From assembly GCF_009371885.1 (NCBI RefSeq), contig NZ_QLZA01000008.1, positions 1 to 64,000 of the forward strand: 64,000 nucleotides of DNA. Direction: 5' to 3'. This stretch comes from Bifidobacterium tibiigranuli. GTDB lineage: Bacteria > Actinomycetota > Actinomycetes > Actinomycetales > Bifidobacteriaceae. Under the pieces are notes generated by a model. It saw only the letters and a program-made list of their open reading frames with translations. It searched no databases and was not told where the DNA came from. The position numbers were made by a program, and so were the translations under genes. Below, in pieces: positions 8,037 through 19,735 of this stretch (positions within the stretch are counted from its first letter, which is position 1; every line of letters starts with the position of its first letter).

Positions 8037-9245
8037 TCAACTCATAAGCCGCTTCGCCAGGGCCTCGAAGGACCGCGCCAGCGGGCTTGAATCCAGTGCG
8101 CCTTCGGGCGTTAAGACCGCCGGGCGGCCGGTTTCGCCGACCTCTCGGATCTCGGGCTGCAGCGGCAGCTGAGTGAGCAGCGGCACGTCAACGCCGAGCG
8201 CCTCGGTCAGCTGCTGGCTGACGCGCGCACCACCGCCCTCGCCGAAGAGCCGCAGCCGCTCGCCATTATGGTCGAAGTAGCTCATATTCTCCACGACGCC
8301 ACGCACCTTCATCGGCACCTGCAAGGCCACCAGTCCTGAGCGCACGGCCACGTCGGAGGCGCTGGGCTGGGGCGTGGTGACCACGACCAGCTCGGCGTTG
8401 GGCAGCGCCTGCGCCACGGAAATCGCCATATCCCCGGTGCCGGGGGCCAGATCGAGCAGCAGCACGTCGGGGCTGCCCCACCACACATCGGCGAGGAACT
8501 GTTCCAAGGAACGCTGCAGCCGTGGGCCCCGCCACAGGATCGCGCGCTCGGAACCGGCGAACATGCCGATGGAGATCATCTTGACGCCCCATGCGGTGAC
8601 AGGCATGAGCATGCCGTTGAGGTTCGTGGGCCGGGTGTGCACACCAAAGAGTTTCGGCAGCGAGAAGCCGTAGATATCGGCGTCGATGGCGGCTGTATCG
8701 TAGCCAAGGGCCGCGAAAGTGGCGGCCAGATTCGCCGCGACCGAGGATTTGCCGACGCCGCCCTTGCCCGAGGCGATGGCGAAAATGCGCGTCTTGATGC
8801 CCGGCTTGTTGAACGGGTTCTGCCGTCGCTCGGCCTTGAGCCCGGCCACCAAATCAGCGAGCTTGTCGCGGCTCATCGACGACACCTCGATATGTGGGAT
8901 AAGCGTCGCGTAAGGATACGAAGCCACTGCGCCGTTGATCTGGTTGGTGATGGTCTGGGAAAGCGGGCAGTCTTCGACGGTCAGCTCGACCTTCACCGTC
9001 ACGTCATAGGTGTCGCCAGCGTCAGCAAGGCCGGAAGCAGCATCACCACTAGCGTCAGCGACATCAGCAACCGCTGCCAAGCCGGTTGCACCGGGCGCAG
9101 CCGCGAGTGTCGCCTTGATGGAGGCAATCATGCCGATATCGGTGATGGAACGACCCAGCTCCGGGTCGATCACCTTGCTCAGGCGCTCATACAGCTCCGC
9201 CTCGATATTGCGCGTTGCCGGTGATCCAGGCTGCGTGTGCGTCAT
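8037..9245 (-). CDS. mrp: Mrp/ApbC-type P-loop Fe-S cluster carrier
   Basis: A 402-aa protein with an N-terminal MIP18/DUF59 domain (about 1-135) and a ParA-like ATPase domain with the deviant Walker A ASGKGGVGKSS near residue 165. Family members bind and transfer [4Fe-4S] clusters in the cytoplasm. The usual CxxC after VENMSYF is absent here (VENMSYFDHNGERL), which as far as I recall is common in actinobacterial Mrp proteins. The DUF59 domain carries an Ala-rich insert (about residues 50-78). The start has a strong GAGGAGG. It stands alone, upstream of the MacB-type pair and downstream of ligA on the same strand. Confidence 0.85.
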   Translation of the reverse strand: MTHTQPGSPATRNIEAELYERLSKVIDPELGRSITDIGMIASIKATLAAAPGATGLAAVADVADASGDAASGLADAGDTYDVTVKVELTVEDCPLSQTITNQINGAVASYPYATLIPHIEVSSMSRDKLADLVAGLKAERRQNPFNKPGIKTRIFAIASGKGGVGKSSVAANLAATFAALGYDTAAIDADIYGFSLPKLFGVHTRPTNLNGMLMPVTAWGVKMISIGMFAGSERAILWRGPRLQRSLEQFLADVWWGSPDVLLLDLAPGTGDMAISVAQALPNAELVVVTTPQPSASDVAVRSGLVALQVPMKVRGVVENMSYFDHNGERLRLFGEGGGARVSQQLTEALGVDVPLLTQLPLQPEIREVGETGRPAVLTPEGALDSSPLARSFEALAKRLMS

Positions 9246-9344
9246 CCAAGCCTCCTCGTGTTATTCGCCCCAACCACCCTAGCGCCTCGACGCGCGGCGT
9301 GCCAGAGCGATTCGCCAAGCCGGATTCTCAGCCGTTTACAAGCC

Positions 9345-12167
<2,823 letters not shown>

Positions 12168-15100
12168 TCAGGTGTTAAGCGAACGCAGGAACTGTGCCTG
12201 CGCCATGTCGATCCCGTCATCATCCGAATCGTTCATCCGCGCCGCAGCGACCGACAGCGTGCGCGCCGGAACGAACATGGCGTTGTCGACGCATACCCGC
12301 GCCGCATCGCGTACGATCTCGGCAGCTTCGGTATGCGGCCAGACCGGCAGACCGTGCGCAGCGAGCAGCTGCTGCGCCTGCTCCACGTCATGCGGCACTA
12401 TGACGCATTGCGACTGCGCCCGGGCAAGCAGCTCGTGCAGCTCCGCAGCCAGCGAGCCGATGCTTCCCGAGGCGATGTGATCGCTCATGATATAAGCGGC
12501 CGTTGCGACATCCAACTCGTCGCGCATCCATTCGGCGTAGGCGAAGCGGTAGTATGCGAATGCGGCGTCGTTGCGATCCAGCGCGACACGCAGCGCGTTC
12601 AGGCACGCAGCCCGGGCGGAATCCCAGTCCTCATTGCGCGCCAGCTGCACGGCCAGCTTCATATGCGAAAGCGGGTAGGTCGGCGCGTAGGACACCATCG
12701 CATTGAGCTGCGGCAGCGATTCCTTCGCCCCTTTGAGCTGCGCGAGCACATCGGCCAGCTCCATATGCGCGTAGAACAGGTTGTCGGGGATGAGCACCGT
12801 GCGTTCGCCGGGCGTGGCGAAGAGTCGGTTGTAGACCACGCGCTCCGCATAGGAGTTGAAATAACGCGGCACGCCATCACCTGCGGCGAACATCTCGTCA
12901 AGCTGATTGACCTGCTCGCCCAAGTGCTGCAAAGCCTGCTCTGCTTGCCCGGAGAACAGCATATCGCGGGTTTTGACCCGCTCCTGATCAAGCCGCGACG
13001 ACAGAGAGAATTCGAAATCAGGCGTGTCGTGATCATCAATCAGCGCGCTACCGACTTGCGGAGCCAGCTCGGCAAGCTCCGGGTCGCCAAGCTCTTCGAC
13101 GATGCGCATGGCCTGCTGGGCTTTGGCGACGGATGGCTGCGCGTCGTCGGCGGCAAGGCGGTGGAAATCATCGACCGCGCGCTGCAGCAGATCCTCGCGC
13201 TGAATCGAAAGCCCTATCGTATTGCTGGCGCCCAGCACCCGCGCCACGCCTGGCTTGAAATCCACATCCGAAAGCTCGGGCTCCTCCTGGGAGCCGAGCG
13301 GCGAGAACCGTGCGTCACGCAGATTGAACTCTGCGTTGACGGCCCGCAGCCCGCCGCGCTCGTCCGCGTCCATGACCGCGCCGAAGCGGCGGTACGTCTC
13401 CACGGGGTGGCGCAGCCCATCCTGATGCAGCCGGGCAAGCAGCTCCTCGCGCGTGAAAGTGACTGTAGCCAGGGTGCGAACGCTGGGGTTGCGGCGCAAT
13501 GCCTCAAGCGGATCGCCGCCACCGGTCTGGCCGCCATCGCCTTCAGCTGCAATGTCATGGGCCGTATCGCCGCCCATCGTGTCGAAGGTCATCTCGTCGA
13601 TGTCGGGGAATGCCACGCCCTGCATCAGATCCTCGAATTGCCGATCAATCGAAGGCTGCATGCCCTGCTCTCGCTGCGCCTTGTCATCGCCCGCCTGTGG
13701 CTCCTGTGACTGACCGCTGCGCTGCTGTCCGCTCTCAGACGGTGTTTCGCTGCCAGCCGCGTGACCAGTTGTGTGATCAGCCGCGTGGCCAGTTTCGTAG
13801 TTATGCCCGGCAGCGACTCCATCGATGCCCGCGGCACTGCCCGCGTTGTCGTCCGCCAAACCATTCGCAGCGCCGCTCTCAGCTCTACCGCTCACAGCAC
13901 TGCCATTCACAACATCGCCACTCGCAGCAGCGGTATTCGCACCGTCGCCAGCCACCGGATGAATGCCGGATTCCGTGTCACCCTGGTTCGCCGGAGTCTC
14001 CCCCCGACGCCGCAGTTCCTCATCGTCGGGCGTTGTATTCGCCCGAGTGGGGTCCCCGTGCACGTCGCCGTCCTTGGGGTCGGCCTTGGACGAGTCGAAA
14101 CGCAGATCGGGCGCACGCATACGCTCGAAGGCATTCAGCGCCTGATTCATCATCTGCGTAATCGCGCTATCCTGCTCGGCGACGGCTTCCTCCAAGCCAA
14201 TGGAATCGATATGCAGCGAAATTTGGTGGATATGGGGATTGGCCCCAAAGCCAAGGGCCGCCATGATCAGGCCGACGCGCAGATTGTAGTCAGCGCTCAT
14301 CGCCGCACGTTCCTCCGGACTGGTCTGCGCCCATGTACGCGTCTTACTGTCATATCGCTGCGAAGGCATCATCGATGCGCCAGCGGTCGTAAAAGCGAAG
14401 GCGGCGTTGCCCGCGCTCAGATTCGAACGGAATTCCACATCAAAGCGATATGGCAGCTTCAACTGGCGCAGCAGCGTCGCCAAGGTCTGGCGCACCACCC
14501 ATTCCGAACCCAGACCGGCATCCGTACCAGCAGAATCCGTACCGCTAGCGTCCGTTCCGCCAGCAGGATCAGGCGACTCCCGGGCAATCGTCTGCGCGCT
14601 CTCACGCGCCGCATCGACCATATGCTCGATGGCTCGTATGCCATCGTCGCCAGCCAAATCAGCCGCCTGCTGGTCGTCAAAGCCCAACGCGCCCAAGGCA
14701 GGGTCTTCGAGCAGCGCCAGATCGATCTGCGCGGCCTGAATGCGGGTCACCGTGTCTTCAATCGGCGTGGCACCGATGCGCGCATTGCGTTCCAGCCATC
14801 CGCTGACCGAGGAGAAGCGGTTGAGATTGCCCTCGATGCGCAGCGATTTGAGCGCAGGGGCGAATTCCATCGAGGAATCCCATGCGAAGAAATAGCTTCC
14901 CGAATAACTCGACGTATACAGATGCAGCGGCTCAGCCCCATGCACCGCTTCAAGCCCTGGGGTGGGCTCCAATGCGCCAGCCTGCTCCATCAGATCGGAG
15001 AAATATTCTTCCAATCCCGAGACGCGCAGACCGCGCGAGCGCGCATCGTTCATATCGCGCACGCAGCGCCTGATGGCACCCATAGGAGCTTCCCGATTGA

Positions 15101-15947
15101 GCCGGCGGAAGATATTACCCGAGCCGAAGCCGATCAGCTGGCCGCCAAGCTGCACCAGCAGGTAGGCGGCGAAGAAAGCGATGGCGATGGCATCGCGATA
15201 TTCCAGATCAAAGCGCATCGATTCAGGCAGCTTCATGCGCAGCTGCTCGAGTGTGTAACGGTTGTCGTGTTTGAGCCATGAGGCGAGCCACGTCATCCGC
15301 CCGCTCGCGTCGCGGCCTACGATGCCGCCGCGCACGACGTCGACGGCACGCTGGTTCTCGTTACGCACTGTCGACGCCTTCAATCGCCGCAAGGTCGATG
15401 CGAGCGACAAGCCATGCGCCATGCCGTCGTTGCCCAGCCGGGCGCCCTCGGGCAGGTGGGAAAGCCCTTCTTTGCCGAACAGCAGGCAGGGCTCCATGCC
15501 GTGCGTGTCCATAGCCGGATCGGTGCCGATGAACACCCGTCCCTTGGCATCGGCGAGCGCGATCTGCGCGAAATGCCGTTCGCCCATGAACACGCCGAGC
15601 GAGAAAGCCTGGCCGTTGCTCTGCGGCAGCTGCGCCCAGCCCAATGCCAAGGCACTGGGGATGCCTTCGAATTGCGTGAACATACGATGCTTGGTCAGTG
15701 CGGGGAGCAGCAACGCGCCTTGTCGCAAATCGTCCAGCAGACCGGCGACTCCGTCATGCGAGGAGGTCGAGGGGCCAGCGCTCTGATCGGCGCCCGTGCG
15801 CCGCCCGCCGTCATCCGCCACGCCGAGAGCATGGACCGCGCTTCGCAGCTTCGCGAATATGGCGGATCCGCGCCATGAGCGGGCACGCTCGTTCGTATCG
15901 TGGATGAATTCAGGCATGTGCCTCATTGTTCCAATCCACTCAGACAT
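12168..15947 (-). CDS. Large orphan protein with TPR-like C-terminus
   Basis: About 1259 aa from the ATG at 15947; starts at 15926 or 15917 are also possible because no ribosome site is strong. I do not recognise the family. Region 1 (about 1-500) is globular, with one hydrophobic stretch near IAIAFFAAYLLVQLGGQLIGF. Region 2 (about 500-640) contains RQLKLPYRFDVEFRSNLSAG. Region 3 (about 640-790) is a low-complexity Ala/Gly/Asp/Ser/Gln linker built partly from 15-bp repeats. Region 4 (about 800-1259) is helical and tetratricopeptide-like (FYAHMELADVLAQLKGAKES, YPLSHMKLAVQLARNEDW). No signal peptide is seen. It is divergent from the membrane protein at 15968. TPR content suggests a scaffold; function unknown. 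Confidence 0.75.
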   Translation of the reverse strand: MSEWIGTMRHMPEFIHDTNERARSWRGSAIFAKLRSAVHALGVADDGGRRTGADQSAGPSTSSHDGVAGLLDDLRQGALLLPALTKHRMFTQFEGIPSALALGWAQLPQSNGQAFSLGVFMGERHFAQIALADAKGRVFIGTDPAMDTHGMEPCLLFGKEGLSHLPEGARLGNDGMAHGLSLASTLRRLKASTVRNENQRAVDVVRGGIVGRDASGRMTWLASWLKHDNRYTLEQLRMKLPESMRFDLEYRDAIAIAFFAAYLLVQLGGQLIGFGSGNIFRRLNREAPMGAIRRCVRDMNDARSRGLRVSGLEEYFSDLMEQAGALEPTPGLEAVHGAEPLHLYTSSYSGSYFFAWDSSMEFAPALKSLRIEGNLNRFSSVSGWLERNARIGATPIEDTVTRIQAAQIDLALLEDPALGALGFDDQQAADLAGDDGIRAIEHMVDAARESAQTIARESPDPAGGTDASGTDSAGTDAGLGSEWVVRQTLATLLRQLKLPYRFDVEFRSNLSAGNAAFAFTTAGASMMPSQRYDSKTRTWAQTSPEERAAMSADYNLRVGLIMAALGFGANPHIHQISLHIDSIGLEEAVAEQDSAITQMMNQALNAFERMRAPDLRFDSSKADPKDGDVHGDPTRANTTPDDEELRRRGETPANQGDTESGIHPVAGDGANTAAASGDVVNGSAVSGRAESGAANGLADDNAGSAAGIDGVAAGHNYETGHAADHTTGHAAGSETPSESGQQRSGQSQEPQAGDDKAQREQGMQPSIDRQFEDLMQGVAFPDIDEMTFDTMGGDTAHDIAAEGDGGQTGGGDPLEALRRNPSVRTLATVTFTREELLARLHQDGLRHPVETYRRFGAVMDADERGGLRAVNAEFNLRDARFSPLGSQEEPELSDVDFKPGVARVLGASNTIGLSIQREDLLQRAVDDFHRLAADDAQPSVAKAQQAMRIVEELGDPELAELAPQVGSALIDDHDTPDFEFSLSSRLDQERVKTRDMLFSGQAEQALQHLGEQVNQLDEMFAAGDGVPRYFNSYAERVVYNRLFATPGERTVLIPDNLFYAHMELADVLAQLKGAKESLPQLNAMVSYAPTYPLSHMKLAVQLARNEDWDSARAACLNALRVALDRNDAAFAYYRFAYAEWMRDELDVATAAYIMSDHIASGSIGSLAAELHELLARAQSQCVIVPHDVEQAQQLLAAHGLPVWPHTEAAEIVRDAARVCVDNAMFVPARTLSVAAARMNDSDDDGIDMAQAQFLRSLNT
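13885..13944. repeat. 15-bp minisatellite, 4 units, in linker of large orphan
   Basis: Four consecutive 15-bp units (13885, 13900, 13915, 13930), each with a TCGCA or TCACA core. On the coding strand they give alternating Ala/Gly/Ser/Asn five-residue blocks (GDGAN TAAAS GDVVN GSAVS). They help form a long disordered linker. Confidence 0.65.
14518..14562. repeat. 15-bp minisatellite, 3 units, in large orphan
   Basis: Three 15-bp units at 14518, 14533 and 14548 with core TCCGT(A/T)CC. They encode the repeated pentapeptide GTDAS/GTDSA/GTDAG in a flexible spacer. Confidence 0.65.
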
Positions 15948-15967
15948 GATGCTTATAGAATAATGGG

Positions 15968-18256
15968 GTGATCGCACGCATAAGACTCTTACGAAGGCAC
16001 CGCCGGGCATGGCTGCGCGCCCTGTTGGCGGCGGCGTTGATCGTGATGATGGAATGCGTGGCCTTCAACCTTCCGTTCTGGACCACCATCGCCGCCAGCA
16101 CCGATTCCGATGGCGTGTACAACGCGATGGGCCCAGGGGTGGCTCGCACCGCTGACGGGCTGTTCAAAGTGACCGACCCTACGGGGGCTTATCTTGAGCT
16201 CGCCGCGGACGGTTCGTCATCCTACGCGCGCATTGATCCGGCGCCCGTGCCGAGCGAATCGCACAGCGCGAACGGGCGAAACGCCGTGCTGTTCGCGGCG
16301 CGTGTCCGGCTAGATTCGGATGGCCGCGCCGGGCGTTCGCAGTCGGTGGATCTGAGCGTGCCGCAATCCCTGTATCTGCGCACCGATGCCAAAGCGAGCA
16401 TACGGCTGTGGCTGCAGGAGCCTGCCGGATCGCTGATCGCGATTCGCGCGGTCCGCGCCAACGCGCGTGTGCCATTCCAGTTCGACTGGCTCAGAGTCGC
16501 CGTTATGGCGGCAATCGTGCTGCTTATCGCTGCGTGGCGGCCGGGATCGGCGCTGTGGCGTATCACGCTGAATCCGCATAGCGTGCGTCAGCGGCTCGCC
16601 TTCGCGCTGCCGCTGCTGGCGGTGACGGCCATTGCCGCAGTGGGCGTGGTCGCTCGGCTGCGGGCCGCTGCCCCGCTGAGCTTTCATCTGCCGGGCGAGT
16701 ATACCTATGATTTCGACCAGTATGGGCATGTGGCCGATGCGCTGCTGCATGGCCGCACCTGGCTCGATCTGCCGGTGCCCAGGCAGTTGGCGGCCGCCGC
16801 CAACCCCTATGACACGACGACGCGCGAGCAGTTGCTGGCGCAGGGCGTGAGCCCGATCTACTGGGATTACGTGTTCTATCAGGGTCATTGGTTCTCCTAT
16901 TTCGGCGTGCTGCCAGCCGTGCTGCTATTCATGCCTTACCGCGCGATTTCCTCGCTGTGGGTGCCGGGAGGGGCGATGCTGCCGACCTCGGCTGCGGTGC
17001 TGATGCTGGTAGCAGGCTTTATCATCGCCGGCAGCCTGCTCATCGTCCGTTTGGTGCGCCGGCTCGCCCCGCACGCCTCGATTGCGGCCACATCGATGGC
17101 ACTGCTGCTCGTGCTGATCGGGTCGAATGTCGCGTATCTGGGGCTGCGGATGAATTTCTATTCGGTGCCTTTCGCCGCTTCGCTGCTGCTCAGCGCGCTC
17201 GGCCTGTGGTTCTGGATCGGGGCGAGCGATGCGAAGCACCACGGGCGATTCGTATGGCACATCGGTGATGCGCCGGCGATATCGCTGCCGCATCTGGCCG
17301 CAGGCAGCCTGTGCATAGCCGCCAACATCGGGTGCCGGCCGACCTTCGCGCTGATTGCGCTGCTGGGCTTCCCGCTGTTTCGCCAGCAGCTCACGGCCGC
17401 ATGGCACTATGCTCGCCCGGGCGCGAAAACCGGCACACTGCGCGCGACTTGTACGGTGCTGGTACCGGCGTTGCTCATGGTGGTGCCGATCGGCGCGTAT
17501 AACGCCGTGCGTTTCGGATCCCCGTTCATATTCGGCGACGCCTATCAGCTCACGGTCGCTGATATGACGCACTATGCCCCGTCAGCGGCGAATATCCTGT
17601 CCATCGCCGGCTACTATCTGCTGCTGCCGTTGCGCGCGACAGGCAGCTTCCCCTTCCTGGCGCTCTCCCCGACTCCGCTGGCCCAATGGGCGTACACGGA
17701 GCCGCTGGTCGGCGGGCTGTTCATGCTGTGCCCGGTTTTGCTGCTGGCTTGGGCGCTGCCGTTCCTACGGCGCCGACTGCGCGCGTCAGGGCTGTGGAGC
17801 ACCTTGATAGGATGCCTGTCGCTGGCTGTGGTGCTGATGCTGGTGGATGCCGCGCGAGGCGGACTCGGCTGGCGCTATATGACCGATTTCGGCTGGCTAT
17901 TCGCTCTTGCGGCCATCGCCGTCATGCTGGTGGTGTTGCGGGAGACAGATGCTGCGGTTCTCGTTTTTCCGGGCATTTCTGGCGCGTCGGGTATTCCTAG
18001 TGTTTCTAGCATTCCTGATGTTCCGAACGCGCACGAGACAGTGACGCTTGCGAATCGCAACGCAGCCAATTGCCAGCCACGCCGCTGCCGACCATGCTCC
18101 GCGCTCTGGTTCATACGTCTCGCGCTGCTGGCGCTGATGCTCGCGAGCATCGCGATAACGCTGCTGTCCTTCTTCGTCCCCGGCCGCGACGACGCGCTGA
18201 TTCACACATATCCGACGCTCTACTACAGCGTACGCTCCTGGTTCATGGCGTTATGA
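15968..18256 (+). CDS. Polytopic membrane protein, possibly GT-C-like
   Basis: A 762-aa protein starting at GTG 15968. One N-terminal membrane helix (LRALLAAALIVMMECVAFNL) precedes an extracytoplasmic region of about 130 residues. Roughly ten more helices follow, starting near VAVMAAIVLLIAAW (about residue 177). An acidic/aromatic loop EYTYDFDQYGHVADALLHGR resembles the first external loop of GT-C glycosyltransferases, which hold acidic catalytic residues there, but I cannot confirm the family. An insert of short Gly/Ser/Ile/Pro repeats (GISGASGIPSVSSIPDVP) interrupts the last helices. It is divergent from the large orphan, with only about 20 bp between the starts. A role in cell-envelope glycan assembly is conjecture. 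Confidence 0.75.
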   Translation: MIARIRLLRRHRRAWLRALLAAALIVMMECVAFNLPFWTTIAASTDSDGVYNAMGPGVARTADGLFKVTDPTGAYLELAADGSSSYARIDPAPVPSESHSANGRNAVLFAARVRLDSDGRAGRSQSVDLSVPQSLYLRTDAKASIRLWLQEPAGSLIAIRAVRANARVPFQFDWLRVAVMAAIVLLIAAWRPGSALWRITLNPHSVRQRLAFALPLLAVTAIAAVGVVARLRAAAPLSFHLPGEYTYDFDQYGHVADALLHGRTWLDLPVPRQLAAAANPYDTTTREQLLAQGVSPIYWDYVFYQGHWFSYFGVLPAVLLFMPYRAISSLWVPGGAMLPTSAAVLMLVAGFIIAGSLLIVRLVRRLAPHASIAATSMALLLVLIGSNVAYLGLRMNFYSVPFAASLLLSALGLWFWIGASDAKHHGRFVWHIGDAPAISLPHLAAGSLCIAANIGCRPTFALIALLGFPLFRQQLTAAWHYARPGAKTGTLRATCTVLVPALLMVVPIGAYNAVRFGSPFIFGDAYQLTVADMTHYAPSAANILSIAGYYLLLPLRATGSFPFLALSPTPLAQWAYTEPLVGGLFMLCPVLLLAWALPFLRRRLRASGLWSTLIGCLSLAVVLMLVDAARGGLGWRYMTDFGWLFALAAIAVMLVVLRETDAAVLVFPGISGASGIPSVSSIPDVPNAHETVTLANRNAANCQPRRCRPCSALWFIRLALLALMLASIAITLLSFFVPGRDDALIHTYPTLYYSVRSWFMAL

Positions 18257-18293
18257 CGATGGCTCCCGCATTTCTCTGACTCTTCACTATTCG

Positions 18294-19490
18294 CTAGCCC
18301 AGCAGCTTCGCAACGGTAGCGAGCACCGCCCGCACATTGCGCGCGAACTCCTCCGGCTCGGGCAGCAGCGACAGCGCCAGGTAGCCGTTCGACGCCATAT
18401 CGAAGAAATAGCCTGGCTGACCGGAAAGCCGCTGATCTCGAATCAGCGCCAGCACCACATCGTTCTCGTCCAGCACGGCCGGCAGCCGCAGCAGCACATT
18501 CCATCCGCCTTCCGCGCGCAGCACGGACACCAAGCCGTCGGCGTCATCATCCAGCAGCGTATGCAATGCCGCCAAATTGGCCGATGCCCTGCCCAGGACG
18601 CGCTCGGTCTGCGTAGGCACGGCGGCCAGCAGCTCCGGGATGCGGTTGGCTATGATATCGCTCATCGGCAGGTAGTCGTCGGCGATCACATCGAGCCGGC
18701 GCACGGCCTCGTCCACATCAGGCTGCGGACCGGAGACCTGAATCCACCCTACTTTGGCGTGCGGCGCGGCCAGCATCTTGGAGAAGCCATCCAAGGTGAA
18801 GGTCAGCACGCCGCGCTCGCCAGCTAGGCGTGCATTGCTTGCGAAGGGCTCAAGCGCATAATCGAAGAACACCTCGTCGGCGATGAGCGCGATATCGTGC
18901 TTGCGGCACAGTTCCAGCACCGCGCCGCGTTCCCCCGGCTTGATATACGATCCGGTGGGATTATTCGGGTTGATAAGCACCAGAGCGCGAACGCGTGGGC
19001 CGTCCGGGCCGTCGAGCAGTGCCTTGAGCGCCGCCGCATCGATGAACCATGAGCCATCGAAGCATAGCTGATATTCGCGCGTCCGCACGCATTCCAGGCG
19101 CGCAATCGATTCGATAAGCGGGTACCCTGGCTTGGGCGCAAGCACGATATCGCCGGGGTCGCACAAGAGTTTAAACAGCCAGGAGTAGGCTTGCGAGGTC
19201 GAACTGAGCAGATAGAGCCGGTCGGGATCGATAGCGCCAGCAGCAGCGCCCGCACTGGCACCAGCACTGGTATCGCGTAAGCCAAGGAAGTCCGCCAGCG
19301 CCTCGCGTGCCTGGCGAGGTCCGCGCGGCTGCGCTGCGTAGACGCCGGGAATCGCGGCGGGGCCGAGCCCGTGACGTGTGGGATTCGAATCGTTGAGCTT
19401 GCCCGGCGCCACACCTTGGGCAGCAGCCTGTGCCTCGGCCCGGGCTATGGGGTTGGGATCGCTGATATCCACTCGTGAAGAAAAACGCAC
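18294..19490 (-). CDS. Class I/II PLP-dependent aminotransferase
   Basis: A 398-aa fold-type I aminotransferase. Visible landmarks: STSQAYSWLF for the phosphate pocket; LINPNNPTGSYI; DEVFFDY with the Asp that pairs with the pyridine nitrogen; the Schiff-base Lys in TLDGFSKMLAAPHAKVGW; and a C-terminal Arg region. It resembles the AspC/alanine aminotransferase branch, converting an amino acid and 2-oxo acid. The exact substrate cannot be read. An Ala-rich insert (SAGASAGAAAGA) lies near residue 80. The gene stands alone, with the 16-bp tandem array in its upstream region, so the array lies in or next to its promoter. Confidence 0.85.
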   Translation of the reverse strand: MRFSSRVDISDPNPIARAEAQAAAQGVAPGKLNDSNPTRHGLGPAAIPGVYAAQPRGPRQAREALADFLGLRDTSAGASAGAAAGAIDPDRLYLLSSTSQAYSWLFKLLCDPGDIVLAPKPGYPLIESIARLECVRTREYQLCFDGSWFIDAAALKALLDGPDGPRVRALVLINPNNPTGSYIKPGERGAVLELCRKHDIALIADEVFFDYALEPFASNARLAGERGVLTFTLDGFSKMLAAPHAKVGWIQVSGPQPDVDEAVRRLDVIADDYLPMSDIIANRIPELLAAVPTQTERVLGRASANLAALHTLLDDDADGLVSVLRAEGGWNVLLRLPAVLDENDVVLALIRDQRLSGQPGYFFDMASNGYLALSLLPEPEEFARNVRAVLATVAKLLG

Positions 19491-19520
19491 ACGCCCAGCC
19501 TAGCTGTGCGCCGCGAATTC

Positions 19521-19669
19521 GTGGGCGTTGCGGATGCCCACCGTTGCGGGTGCCCACCGTTGCGGGTGCCCACCGTTGCGGGTGCCCACCGTTGCGGGTG
19601 CCCACCGTTGCGGGTGCCCACCGTTGCGGGTGCCCACCGTTGCGGGTGCCCACCGTTGCGGGTGCCCAC
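19521..19669. repeat. Tandem array of a 16-bp unit, 8 perfect copies
   Basis: Unit CCCACCGTTGCGGGTG. Eight identical copies run from 19537 to 19664, preceded by one degenerate copy (19521-19536) and followed by a 5-bp partial copy. Each unit can form CACC-GTTGCG-GGTG, a 4-bp stem with a 6-nt loop. No unique spacers exist, so it is not CRISPR. It is between the terminator of ppgK and the start of the aminotransferase gene. Identical copies imply recent expansion and probable strain-to-strain length variation. Confidence 0.95.
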
Positions 19670-19675
19670 AATGCA

Positions 19676-19707
19676 GCAAGGCCGCCGACAACAGTCAGCG
19701 GCCTTGC
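19676..19707 (-). terminator. Hairpin terminator of ppgK
   Basis: A 10-bp perfect stem GCAAGGCCGC/GCGGCCTTGC with a 12-nt loop lies 28 bp after the ppgK stop. There is no strong T-tract, so efficiency is uncertain. Confidence 0.6.
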
Positions 19708-19735
19708 GTTCACAAGCATGCAGAAGTACTACCAA

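Noticed and set aside
12333-15281. Several plus-strand frames opposite the large orphan
   Set aside because: Mutually overlapping, no ribosome sites, no protein similarity; the minus-strand frame has consistent protein character including TPR-like helices.
19521-19669. 16-bp array considered as a CRISPR array
   Set aside because: Units are contiguous and identical with no variable spacers, and no cas genes are present.
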